DNA of 15,006 nt from JBGTLW01 sp041743835 (GCA_041743835.1 JBGTLW010000389.1:1-15006); one strand, 5' to 3'. Positions 6,881 to 13,314 are shown, counted from the first letter of the stretch. Program-made: numbers and translations. The notes: generated by a model not told the origin, from the sequence alone.

Positions 6881-6910
6881 TCGGCAGATTCAATAGGCTC
6901 CTATCAGGAG
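6865..6910 (+). promoter_or_regulatory. Stop-codon hairpin and Shine-Dalgarno hairpin between LacI-2 and PEP-CTERM gene
   Basis: GCCGATCAA-TGG-TTGATCGGC (6865-6885) is a perfect 9-bp stem that contains the LacI-2 stop codon (6878-6880). Thirteen bases later CTCCT-ATC-AGGAG (6898-6910) can mask the strong Shine-Dalgarno AGGAGG (6906-6911) of the next gene. A ribosome ending on LacI-2 would cover the first stem and could influence access to the second. A partial terminator or RNase block are alternatives. Confidence 0.5.
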
Positions 6911-6918
6911 GTATGACC

Positions 6919-7620
6919 ATGAAATGTATCAGAACTGTTGGTTTAGCACTCGCGGCTCTACTGGCGCTGGGATCAAACGCTCAGGCTGATATCTTGGCGC
7001 ACTACACATTCAGCAATACCCTTGTATCAATTGACACCGATGATAACACCGAGGCCAGCATTTTCGACAATGGTGCATTTACAAATGGTGAAGGCTCGGT
7101 CAGCCTGGGATTCAATTCAAACCGACGAAGAACAAATGTTAGCACTGGCACGAACAACAACGGCTTCGTGTACAGCAAGAGCGCCGCAATCGCCAATGGC
7201 TATGTATTCTTCTTCACGGTGACACCCGAAGACGATATCGAGATGGACATCGACAGCATCGCCATCGAATTTACGCGGGCTGGTACGGGATTCGAGTCTT
7301 GGGCGGTCGATATCAGTGCGGACGGCACAAACTACACACAACTAGCTGCTGTGAGCAACAGCTTTGACACGGACTTGATTGCCACGGGCAACGGTGATGT
7401 CAGCGGCACACTGACCGGCTTCAATGACCTAACGGAGGCGTTCCATGTGCGGATCGCCCTGTGGCGGACCAACAGCGGTGGAAGTAGCGGTGATCGCAAC
7501 TTCATCGACAACGTGATCGTCAACGGCACCACGGTCTTGGTCCCCGAGCCCGCGTCCCTCGCGCTGCTGGGGCTTGGAGGCCTTTGCCTGCTCGGCGGGC
7601 GGTGTAACCGTGCGGTGTGA
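6919..7620 (+). CDS. PEP-CTERM sorting-domain exoprotein, cassette 2
   Basis: 233 residues. The ATG at 6919 is chosen because AGGAGG (6906-6911) stands 7 nt before it; the ATG at 6913 is too close, and the longer frame reaching back into the LacI gene has no support. Residues 1-23 are a signal peptide (MKCIRTVGLALAALLALGSN, ending AQA). The mature part opens DILAHYTFSN and is rich in Asn, Asp, Thr and Gly, like a beta-sandwich exoprotein. The tail has PEPASLALLGLGGLCLLG from 209, then Arg/Asn, a complete PEP-CTERM signal. It shares little with the cassette 1 PEP-CTERM protein outside signal and tail, yet the tail-coding DNA shares an exact 23-bp block (7563-7585 here). Ligand unknown; it is the second gene of the operon. 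Confidence 0.88.
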   Translation: MKCIRTVGLALAALLALGSNAQADILAHYTFSNTLVSIDTDDNTEASIFDNGAFTNGEGSVSLGFNSNRRRTNVSTGTNNNGFVYSKSAAIANGYVFFFTVTPEDDIEMDIDSIAIEFTRAGTGFESWAVDISADGTNYTQLAAVSNSFDTDLIATGNGDVSGTLTGFNDLTEAFHVRIALWRTNSGGSSGDRNFIDNVIVNGTTVLVPEPASLALLGLGGLCLLGGRCNRAV

Positions 7621-7760
7621 GTTTGACTCCTCCTGCGCGGCGGCCGCCTGACCACGACCGTCGCGTTTCGAACTCGGCATAGCCACCATGCCAACACGGT
7701 GCTATGCGGGATGACAAGCGCGAATCTGCCCCGCCTTGGCGCGACGGGGCTGCGAGAGTC

Positions 7761-8498
7761 ATGATGCGATCACGAGCATTTACCCTCATCGAACTCCTCG
7801 TGGTGATCTCCATCATCGCGCTGCTGATCGCGCTGCTGCTGCCGTCACTGTCCCGGGCGCTCGAGGCTGCGCGGACGGTCCAGTGCTCGAGTCACCTGCG
7901 GCAGACCGCGATCGGCACGATCCATTACTCGGCCGAGTACCGCGGGTACCTGCCCCCGGGCGGACACGAAACCAGCAACTCGTGGAACGCGCTGATGCTC
8001 GTGCAGAAGTTCATCTTCCCCGGCTCAAGTGCATATGTCATCGGCTGGGGCAACAACGACTGGCCCGGCAAGAGCAAGCTTCACTGCCCGAGTTGGGAGA
8101 ACGACAACCAGGGCGCCTCGGGCCGCTACACCTACGCCTTCGTGAACGACGACGACGGCGGGTTCGCGACCTACTACAACGGCGGTTCAATCAACGGCAA
8201 GGGGCCTATCCAAAACCCCACTGATTTCGGTAGATTCGGCGGACTGCGCCGATACGAAGACTATGCCTCCTCGCGCGTCGGCATGTACCTCGACCACACC
8301 ACCTGGCGTAGCCCACGCGGTTTCCTGCGTGTCGGGTCCACGCACAGCCAGCGCATGCGATTCCCGCATCTCGGCGAAACCGGCACGGTGGTGTATATGG
8401 ACGGCCACGCCACGCAGCACGACCGCGATTGGGCAACCAACCTGCAATTCTCCGCGACAGACTGGCGGACCTTCGCGTGCAACGGCCTGAACTTCTGA
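7761..8498 (+). CDS. Type II/IV-like pseudopilin, cassette 2
   Basis: 245 residues from the ATG at 7761. A start at 7704 would add 19 residues with no pilin character; the next codon (7764) is also ATG and has GAGAG 5 nt before it, so the start is uncertain by one residue. The leader MMRSRA precedes F7 (+1), with E11 at +5 and a hydrophobic helix (LLVVISIIALLIALLLPSL). As in the cassette 1 pseudopilin, Ala replaces Gly before the cleavage site. Near the C-terminus H203 is followed by ten residues and D214-G215, one residue off the H-X9-DG motif. The body has Trp, Tyr and Gly-Asn stretches (YNGGSINGKGPIQN). It lies 140 bp after the PEP-CTERM gene, copying the order of cassette 1. Its job at the envelope is unproven. 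Confidence 0.87.
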   Translation: MMRSRAFTLIELLVVISIIALLIALLLPSLSRALEAARTVQCSSHLRQTAIGTIHYSAEYRGYLPPGGHETSNSWNALMLVQKFIFPGSSAYVIGWGNNDWPGKSKLHCPSWENDNQGASGRYTYAFVNDDDGGFATYYNGGSINGKGPIQNPTDFGRFGGLRRYEDYASSRVGMYLDHTTWRSPRGFLRVGSTHSQRMRFPHLGETGTVVYMDGHATQHDRDWATNLQFSATDWRTFACNGLNF

Positions 8499-8508
8499 TA
8501 ACCATAAC

Positions 8509-8570
8509 GAGCCGCGCACGCAGTAAGCGCATGGGCAACCAAAAAGAGCCGCGCACGAAGTAAGCGGATG
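8509..8570. repeat. Two 25-bp direct repeats (intergenic)
   Basis: GAGCCGCGCACG followed by cAGTAAGCGcATG (8509-8533) recurs as aAGTAAGCGgATG (8546-8570), 23 of 25 identical, 37 bp apart start to start. Each copy can form a short stem, GCGC with GCGC in the first and CCGC with GCGG in the second. The pair lies between the pseudopilin and beta-helix genes of cassette 2. It resembles short GC-rich interspersed repeats of planctomycete genomes, from memory only. Confidence 0.75.
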
Positions 8571-8635
8571 ACCGCCAAACACTGATGCGTTGCACCGCTG
8601 AATTCGCACGCGATTCCTCGCAAGGGATTTTTTTC

Positions 8636-10558
8636 ATGAAAACGGGTCTATGTACAGCTTTGGTGACTTTCACGATGACCGCGGCGGTGGCCTCAGCCTC
8701 ACCACAAATCGTATTCCCCGACGATGCGGGGCAAGTAAACGTGCGGGAGTTCGGCGCTGTCGGCGATGGCAAGACCGACGACACCGCGGCCCTGCAGAAG
8801 GCGATCGCGCACGCCCTGAGCGACAGCATCCGCTACGGGGCGCCGCGGTTCATCTACATCCCCGACGGCACGTACATCGTCAGCGACGCGCTGGAGAGCA
8901 AGGTGCCGATCAAAGACGGCGAGAAGTGGAACGGCTGGCGTGCGGGCATGAATCTGATCGGCCAGAGCCGCGACGGCGTCGTCCTCAAGCTCCCCGACAA
9001 CGCCGAGGGCTTCGGCGACGCGAGCCAGCCCAGGGCGGTGATCCGCACCGGCTCCGAGGCGGAGAACCCCAAGGAGCACAAGATCGGGGCGGGCAACCGC
9101 GCCTTCCGCCACTACATCCGCAACCTCACGATCGACACCGGCAAGGGCAACGCTGGTGCGGTGGGCATCGACTATGTCGTGAGCAATCGCGGCACGATCA
9201 GCGATGTGCTGATCCGCTCGGGCGACCCCGGGAACGTGGGATATGCTGGCATCATGATGGAGCGCGCCTGGCCGGGCCCGGCGATGATCAAGAACGTCGA
9301 GATCGTCGGCTTCGATCACGGCATCACCGCCGGCCATCACCAGTACTCCATCACGCTGGAGCACATCGTGCTGCGCAACCAGCGCGTGGCGGGCGTACGC
9401 AACAGGGGCAACGGGCTGTTCTTCCGAAGGCTGACCAGCGACAACCGTGTGCCGGCCGTGGTGGATGAACAAGAACTGGGCTGCATCGTGCTGATCGACT
9501 CGGCTCTGCGGGGCGGGGCGGCAGACGAGCCAGCCATCCGCTATCAAGGCACGCTGTTCGCCCGCAACGTGGCGGTGGAAGGCTACGGCCGCGCCATCGA
9601 AGACCAGCGCAAGGACCACACGAAACACGTGTCGAAGGGCCCGATTGTCGAGTACGCCAGTGACATGGTGTCGCTGGACGGGGGCAGCGTGACGTCGCTG
9701 AACCTGCCGATCGAGGAGACGCCGGACTACCACACCGATGACCTGTCGCTGTGGGAGAGCGTGGCGGCCCACGGGGCGCACGTCGCCCGCACATGGGACA
9801 AGATGCAGAAGGGCCAGGACGACACGGCCGCGATCCAGGCGGCGATCGATGCCGGCAAGCCGGTCGTGTACCTGCCCAACGGCGTGTACTTCGTGAGCGA
9901 CACGATCGTGCTGCGTGGCGGCGTGCGCAAGCTGCTGGGCATGGGCGCGCAGATCAACTGGCAGGGCGACGCCAAAGGGCGCCCGATGCTGCGGTTCGAC
10001 GGCGGCGAGGCTGAGGCCACCGTGATCGAACACATCCGCTTCCAGGGGTTGGTCGAACACAACAGCGACCGCACGCTTGCGATGCGTCACAGCGACATGA
10101 AGGACGGCTACCGCAACACTGCCCGCGGCACGGGCAAGCTGTTCCTCGAAGATGTGATAAGCAACCCGCTGCGGATCCACCACCCGCAGCAGGTGTGGAT
10201 GCGACAGATCAACACGGAGTGGATGCACGAACCATGGGTCCAGAACCACGGCGGCACGGTGTGGGTGCTGGGCCACAAGACCGAGGGCAAGACGGTGGCG
10301 ATCGAAACGAAGAACGGCGGGCGCAGCGAGCTCCTCGGCGGGCTGTATTACCGTGAGCTGCGGTGGGCGGGCCCGAGCCGATCAGCGCTGTTCACCACCG
10401 ATGCAGGCAGCGCCCTGTCGGCGACGTACGCGCTCAACGGCAACTACTACCCGATCCAGTTCGAGCGCGGCCACGAAGGCGCGGACGGGCGGATCGAGCT
10501 AAAAGACATCCGCTGGGGCCGCGGCCCCGCGCTCCTACGCGTGACCCCCACGGAATAA
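8636..10558 (+). CDS. Secreted two-module beta-helix glycan enzyme (pectate-lyase-3 type, GH55-like layout), cassette 2
   Basis: 640 residues from the ATG at 8636, which has AAGGGA 8 nt upstream; the ATG at 8585 would add 17 residues before the signal peptide. Residues 1-22 are the signal peptide (MKTGLCTALVTFTMTAAVAS, then AS before PQ). The beta-helix opening motif occurs twice: at 34-85 (VNVREFGAVGDGKTDDTAAL, IYIPDGTYIVSD) and at about 393-440 (GQDDTAAIQAAI, VVYLPNGVYFVSDTIVL). Two such modules in about 640 residues is the layout of GH55 exo-beta-1,3-glucanases, so a beta-glucanase is a fair guess; a lyase cannot be excluded. The single-module enzyme of cassette 1 is therefore not a close copy. 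It should act in the periplasm or outside. It ends the operon; a near-palindrome at 10601-10614 is the only terminator-like sequence after it. Confidence 0.82.
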   Translation: MKTGLCTALVTFTMTAAVASASPQIVFPDDAGQVNVREFGAVGDGKTDDTAALQKAIAHALSDSIRYGAPRFIYIPDGTYIVSDALESKVPIKDGEKWNGWRAGMNLIGQSRDGVVLKLPDNAEGFGDASQPRAVIRTGSEAENPKEHKIGAGNRAFRHYIRNLTIDTGKGNAGAVGIDYVVSNRGTISDVLIRSGDPGNVGYAGIMMERAWPGPAMIKNVEIVGFDHGITAGHHQYSITLEHIVLRNQRVAGVRNRGNGLFFRRLTSDNRVPAVVDEQELGCIVLIDSALRGGAADEPAIRYQGTLFARNVAVEGYGRAIEDQRKDHTKHVSKGPIVEYASDMVSLDGGSVTSLNLPIEETPDYHTDDLSLWESVAAHGAHVARTWDKMQKGQDDTAAIQAAIDAGKPVVYLPNGVYFVSDTIVLRGGVRKLLGMGAQINWQGDAKGRPMLRFDGGEAEATVIEHIRFQGLVEHNSDRTLAMRHSDMKDGYRNTARGTGKLFLEDVISNPLRIHHPQQVWMRQINTEWMHEPWVQNHGGTVWVLGHKTEGKTVAIETKNGGRSELLGGLYYRELRWAGPSRSALFTTDAGSALSATYALNGNYYPIQFERGHEGADGRIELKDIRWGRGPALLRVTPTE

Positions 10559-10624
10559 CCCACCCCGGAAAAAGTTGCGTTGCGATACCTTCGCAGACCG
10601 GCGTTGGCCGACGCTGACTGGGCC

Positions 10625-11017
10625 TCAATCGCGTGAGCCTTGGCCGGCACGGTACAACGGCAACTGGAAGTAGTTGAATATCTCGATCTCGTGATGCACT
10701 TCTGCTTCGTCCGGGAAGCCGTGGAAGAAGTTGGCCTTGGCCCAATCCCACCGGGCACGCATGATGTGAGACATGTGCAGGTCGAAGGCCGCATTGGGTC
10801 GCAGTCGCCGATGCGAAAACGCGATCCGCCAAGCACCACCCGCCTCGTGCGACTGGACCTGCCACTGTGGCGATTTAGTTGCTTCACCCGCCAAGTATTG
10901 ATCGACCCTGTCAAGAAACCTGACGCGAAGCTCGTCAACGGTCATCTGCTCATACGAGACACCCTCAACACCACCCGGCGTGCGAAGGGGAGCAGAGTTG
11001 CGAGTTGCGTTTGGCAT
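10625..11017 (-). CDS. Hypothetical protein, 130 aa
   Basis: I do not recognise this protein. It has 130 residues with an even, globular composition, no signal peptide and no membrane segment. The distinctive part is the second half: AFSHRRLRPNAAFDLHMSHI, then ARWDWAKANFFHGFPDEAEV, HHEIEIFNYFQLPLYRAG. The several His, Trp and Phe residues suggest a folded domain rather than chance coding. Another start at M25 (10945) is possible because residues 1-24 look unstructured. Its codons are visibly less GC-rich in third position than those of the beta-helix genes to its left, so it may have a different history. It is convergent with the cassette 2 beta-helix gene and lies downstream of tRNA-Ile on the same strand. 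No promoter is obvious in the 111 bp between. Confidence 0.65.
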   Translation of the reverse strand: MPNATRNSAPLRTPGGVEGVSYEQMTVDELRVRFLDRVDQYLAGEATKSPQWQVQSHEAGGAWRIAFSHRRLRPNAAFDLHMSHIMRARWDWAKANFFHGFPDEAEVHHEIEIFNYFQLPLYRAGQGSRD

Positions 11018-11128
11018 CTTGTGTCCCGCTGGCAGGCTTGTGCGCCAGTGGCGGCGTGGCTAACGGCCTTACCTCGGGTGGACTGTGATGGCTGCAAGCT
11101 ATTGTCCAGGAACCCTTCACGAATCCAA

Positions 11129-11201
11129 TGGGCCCGGCAGGACTTGAACCTGCGACCTCACCGTTATCAGCGGTGCGCTCTGCCAACTGAGCTACGAGCC
11201 C
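11129..11201 (-). tRNA. tRNA-Ile (anticodon GAT)
   Basis: The minus strand folds into a complete cloverleaf of 73 nt. The acceptor GGGCTCG pairs with CGGGCCC (one G-T pair), the D stem is GCTC/GAGC, and the anticodon stem CACCG/CGGTG encloses the loop CTGATAA with anticodon GAT. The T arm is GCAGG-TTCAAGT-CCTGC, with discriminator A. The 3' CCA is not encoded. It stands alone, not in an rRNA spacer. Confidence 0.97.
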
Positions 11202-11229
11202 GGTCACCGGCGACGGTGGCGGGTCGGCA

Positions 11230-11257
11230 AGTTTAGTCGAAAGGTCGCACAGGTCAA
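11230..11257 (-). promoter_or_regulatory. Putative tRNA-Ile promoter
   Basis: On the minus strand TTGACC (11257-11252), a 16-bp spacer and TAAACT (11235-11230) lie about 28 bp before the mature 5' end of tRNA-Ile, so the precursor leader would be about 20 nt. Both boxes are moderate matches. Confidence 0.45.
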
Positions 11258-11284
11258 ACCACCGGCTTGATCGAGTGCCCCCGG

Positions 11285-11304
11285 CCCCCGGCAATCAGCG
11301 GGGG
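11285..11304 (-). terminator. Hairpin directly after argC
   Basis: CCCCCG-8 nt-CGGGGG begins at the base next to the argC stop codon (TGA at 11307-11305 on the minus strand). The stem is all G-C and there is no T-run, as often in GC-rich genomes. It would separate argC from the tRNA promoter. Confidence 0.5.
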
Positions 11305-12492
11305 TCATAGCAGGCCCAGCCGTTCATCGAGGCCGAAGATCGCGTTCATGTTCTGGATCGCCTGGCCCGAAGCGCCCTTCACCATGTTGTCCTCGGCCAC
11401 AAAAACCACAACCATCCCCCCGCCCCCGGAACTTGACCCGGGGGTACCGGCCCCAGATGTTGCCCCCGGCCCCACCCCCGCGATGGGTTTAAGGTTGCCT
11501 ACGCTACTTCCGGGGGCGGCGCTACTTCCGGGGGCGGTGCCACTTCCGGGGGGGGGTGTGAGGCGGACGGAGATGTCGCAGTAGTTGGTGCCCAGCACAT
11601 CCTTGATGTTGGGCAGGTCTTCTTTCACGCGGACAAACGGCTCATCCGCATACGCATCCACGAAGGCCTGGAACAGCTCATCCTCGGTCACATCCTCGTC
11701 GTGCGGCTGGAGGTAGATGGTCTCGAAAATGCCCCGATCGATCGGCAGCAGGTGCGGCACGAACAACACGCCGACGGGGTGGCCGGCCTGAGCGGAGAGG
11801 GTCTGCTCGATTTCGGGTTGATGGCGGTGCGCACCGATCTGGCCATAGGCCCCGAAGCCGTCGTTGACCTCGGGGAAGTGGAGCTTCTGCGAGGGCTTGC
11901 GGCCGGCGCCGGTGACGCCGGACGCCGCGTTGATGATGATGCGTTGCGGGTCGATCAGGCTGTGCGTGAGCAGCGGCGTGATGCCCAGGGCTGCGGCTGT
12001 GGGATAGCAGCCCGGGTTGGCGACGAGCATGGCCCCGGGGAGTTGGTCGCGGTAAAGCTCCGGCAGGCCATAGACCGCATCCGCGAGGTTGGTCGGGTCT
12101 TCGTGGGGCGTCTGGTACACCGCTTCGTAGAGGCTGGGGTCCGCAAGCCGGTAGTCGGCGGACAGGTCGATGACGCGCAGACCGGCGTCGAGCAGCTTCG
12201 GTGCGTAGGCCATGGCTGCCCTGTGCGGCAGCGCGAGGAAGGCGACGTCGGCTTCCTCGGCCATGACCTCGGGGTCGATCGGTCGGCAGACGGCGACGGG
12301 GTCGGCGATGCGCCCCAGCAGCCGGGGGAACTCATCGCGGATGTCCGGCAACTCGTCGCGGTGGCTGGCGAGGTAGGTGACGGTGGCCAGGGGGTGGCGG
12401 GCGAGCAGGTCGATGAGCCACAGCCCGGTGTACCCGGTCGGGCCCACGATGGCGACACGGATCGGGTTGCTGGGTGAGGGGACGTTGGGCAT
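11305..12492 (-). CDS. argC: N-acetyl-gamma-glutamyl-phosphate reductase, with a low-complexity insertion
   Basis: The enzyme reduces N-acetyl-glutamyl-5-phosphate to the semialdehyde with NADPH, the third step of arginine synthesis, in the cytoplasm. From the ATG at 12492 it has 395 residues; the open frame runs on to 12663 but that extension has no family character. The NADP-binding loop is VAIVGPTGYTG (13-23), the catalytic Cys is C162 in ANPGCYPTAA, and FVPHLLPIDRG (244-254) is the conserved His loop. Usual length is near 345. The excess lies at about residues 312-359, between DISVRL and VVVFVAEDNMVKG, as a Gly/Ser/Pro/Ala run with three six-residue repeats (GSGTAP, GSSAAP, GSSVGN). The family has a short turn there, so the enzyme may still fold with a surface loop. 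No other arg gene is nearby, so it stands alone. Confidence 0.95.
   Translation of the reverse strand: MPNVPSPSNPIRVAIVGPTGYTGLWLIDLLARHPLATVTYLASHRDELPDIRDEFPRLLGRIADPVAVCRPIDPEVMAEEADVAFLALPHRAAMAYAPKLLDAGLRVIDLSADYRLADPSLYEAVYQTPHEDPTNLADAVYGLPELYRDQLPGAMLVANPGCYPTAAALGITPLLTHSLIDPQRIIINAASGVTGAGRKPSQKLHFPEVNDGFGAYGQIGAHRHQPEIEQTLSAQAGHPVGVLFVPHLLPIDRGIFETIYLQPHDEDVTEDELFQAFVDAYADEPFVRVKEDLPNIKDVLGTNYCDISVRLTPPPGSGTAPGSSAAPGSSVGNLKPIAGVGPGATSGAGTPGSSSGGGGMVVVFVAEDNMVKGASGQAIQNMNAIFGLDERLGLL
11420..11556. repeat. Repeat-built insertion inside argC: three 18-bp tandem units plus inverted copy
   Basis: On the plus strand, 18-bp units start at 11503, 11521 and 11539. Units 1 and 2 are GCTACTTCCGGGGGCGG plus C or T; unit 3 changes the T to C near its start and is all G at the end. 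The 12-mer CCGCCCCCGGAA at 11420-11431 is the exact reverse complement of TTCCGGGGGCGG in units 1 and 2, so the insert is flanked by inverted repeats. The length keeps the argC frame. Confidence 0.8.
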
Positions 12493-12746
12493 GGGTGCAT
12501 TGTGGGCGGGGCCAGTGGAAAGTTCAACGCGGCGCGTTGTGGAGGGCAGCTCTCGGTGTGCATGCCGTCTTGCTATGCGACTGTTGATACGAACGCTGGC
12601 ATTCCTCACAGGCCTTGCTGCGCTGCTGAAAAGGGCAGGTGCAATTTTGTCCATCACCCGCACTTCCGACTGTCATATCGGCACCAAACCCGCGAGGCGA
12701 GGTAACGCAAATCATTAAACGATAGATACTTGCGACGCAACCGGTC
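12493..12746. other. argC/hsp20 divergent spacer; weak argC promoter, no gene
   Basis: No frame here looks like a real protein. On the minus strand TTGAAC (12527-12522), 17 bp and CACAAT (12504-12499) could be the argC promoter. The start site would then fall close to the ATG at 12492, giving a leaderless or nearly leaderless message; there is no Shine-Dalgarno before that ATG. Otherwise I see nothing. Confidence 0.3.
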
Positions 12747-12762
12747 TGGCATTGCGCTTGCA
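12747..12762 (+). promoter_or_regulatory. Sigma54 (RpoN) promoter of hsp20
   Basis: TGGCATTGCGCTTGCA matches the -24/-12 consensus TGGCAC-N5-TTGCW at every key base (GG at -24, GC at -12, correct spacing); only the C after TGGCA is changed. The predicted start is near 12773, giving a leader of about 85 nt. Activator sites further upstream were not identified. Confidence 0.65.
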
Positions 12763-12788
12763 AACTCTTCCTGCGTGGTCGCGGCCAG

Positions 12789-12852
12789 GATTGCCGACGC
12801 GGCCACAGGTTTCCCCCGGCAATCGCTGCACGCAAGTTCATTGAAAGGAGAC
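12789..12852 (+). promoter_or_regulatory. Structured hsp20 leader; possible RNA thermometer
   Basis: GATTGCCG (12789-12796) and CGGCAATC (12817-12824) form a perfect 8-bp stem with a 20-nt loop. As an alternative, GTTTCC in that loop (12809-12814) can pair with GGAGAC (12847-12852), which covers the Shine-Dalgarno, through one G-U pair. Small heat-shock genes often use such masking. It does not match the ROSE or fourU patterns clearly. Confidence 0.3.
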
Positions 12853-12857
12853 ATGCC

Positions 12858-13289
12858 ATGCTACCCACCACACGCCGCGTCATGAATGGGCCGTTCTCTG
12901 TCCTCCGCGAGATGGACCGGGCGTTCAACAACGTCTGGAGCGACTACGAGGGCCAATCCGAGCCATCCACCTTCCCCGTGGATATCCGCGAGGTTGACGA
13001 CAAGCTCCAGATCGAGGCCGACTTGCCCGGCTTCACGAAGGACCAGATCGAGATCCACATCGAGCAAGGCGTCCTCACCATCGAGGCCAACCGCACCAGC
13101 GAGCGGAATCAGGCGCCCAAGGGTGAGACCCACCTGCTCGAACGCCGACATCACCACGTGGTCCGGCGGTTCTCGCTGCCCAACGCTTACAACGCCGACG
13201 AGGTTGACGCCAAGCTGGCGGACGGCGTGCTGACGCTCTGGCTGCCCAAGCGCGAAGAGGTCAAGCCGCGCAAGATCACCGTGAAGTAA
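12858..13289 (+). CDS. Small heat-shock protein, Hsp20/alpha-crystallin family
   Basis: A 143-residue ATP-independent holdase that binds unfolding proteins in the cytoplasm and hands them to DnaK/ClpB. Residues 1-37 are the variable N-terminal arm (FSVLREMDRAFNNVWSDYEG). The alpha-crystallin domain spans about 38-131 (FPVDIREVDDKLQIEADLPG, RRFSLP, then ADGVLTLWLPK at 121-131 as the classic A-x-G-V-L strand). The C-terminal I-x-V anchor for oligomerisation is I140-T-V142. Length is typical. AAAGGAG (12844-12850) is 7 nt before the ATG. A sigma54 promoter about 95 bp upstream and a foldable leader suggest stress control. The gene stands alone and is convergent with the HAD gene. Confidence 0.95.
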   Translation: MLPTTRRVMNGPFSVLREMDRAFNNVWSDYEGQSEPSTFPVDIREVDDKLQIEADLPGFTKDQIEIHIEQGVLTIEANRTSERNQAPKGETHLLERRHHHVVRRFSLPNAYNADEVDAKLADGVLTLWLPKREEVKPRKITVK

Positions 13290-13314
13290 CGCGGCAACCG
13301 GTGACGCAGACGCA

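Noticed and set aside
8699..10276. 525-residue minus-strand open frame opposite the cassette 2 beta-helix gene
   Set aside because: Antisense shadow caused by high GC third positions; composition is Val/His/Ala/Arg-rich with no domain, while the plus strand encodes a clear secreted enzyme.
11701..12477. 258-residue plus-strand frame opposite argC
   Set aside because: Antisense to the well-conserved argC; Gly/Val/Asp-rich and without motifs.
12654..12854. Minus-strand 66-residue frame (MSPFNELACSDCRGK...) facing hsp20
   Set aside because: It reads somewhat like a protein, but its third positions are far less GC-rich than real genes here and it covers the hsp20 sigma54 site and leader. No ribosome site or family match.
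12600..12857. CIRCE (HrcA) or sigma32 box before hsp20
   Set aside because: No TTAGCACTC-N9-GAGTGCTAA repeat and no CTTGAAA with CCCCAT spacing could be found.
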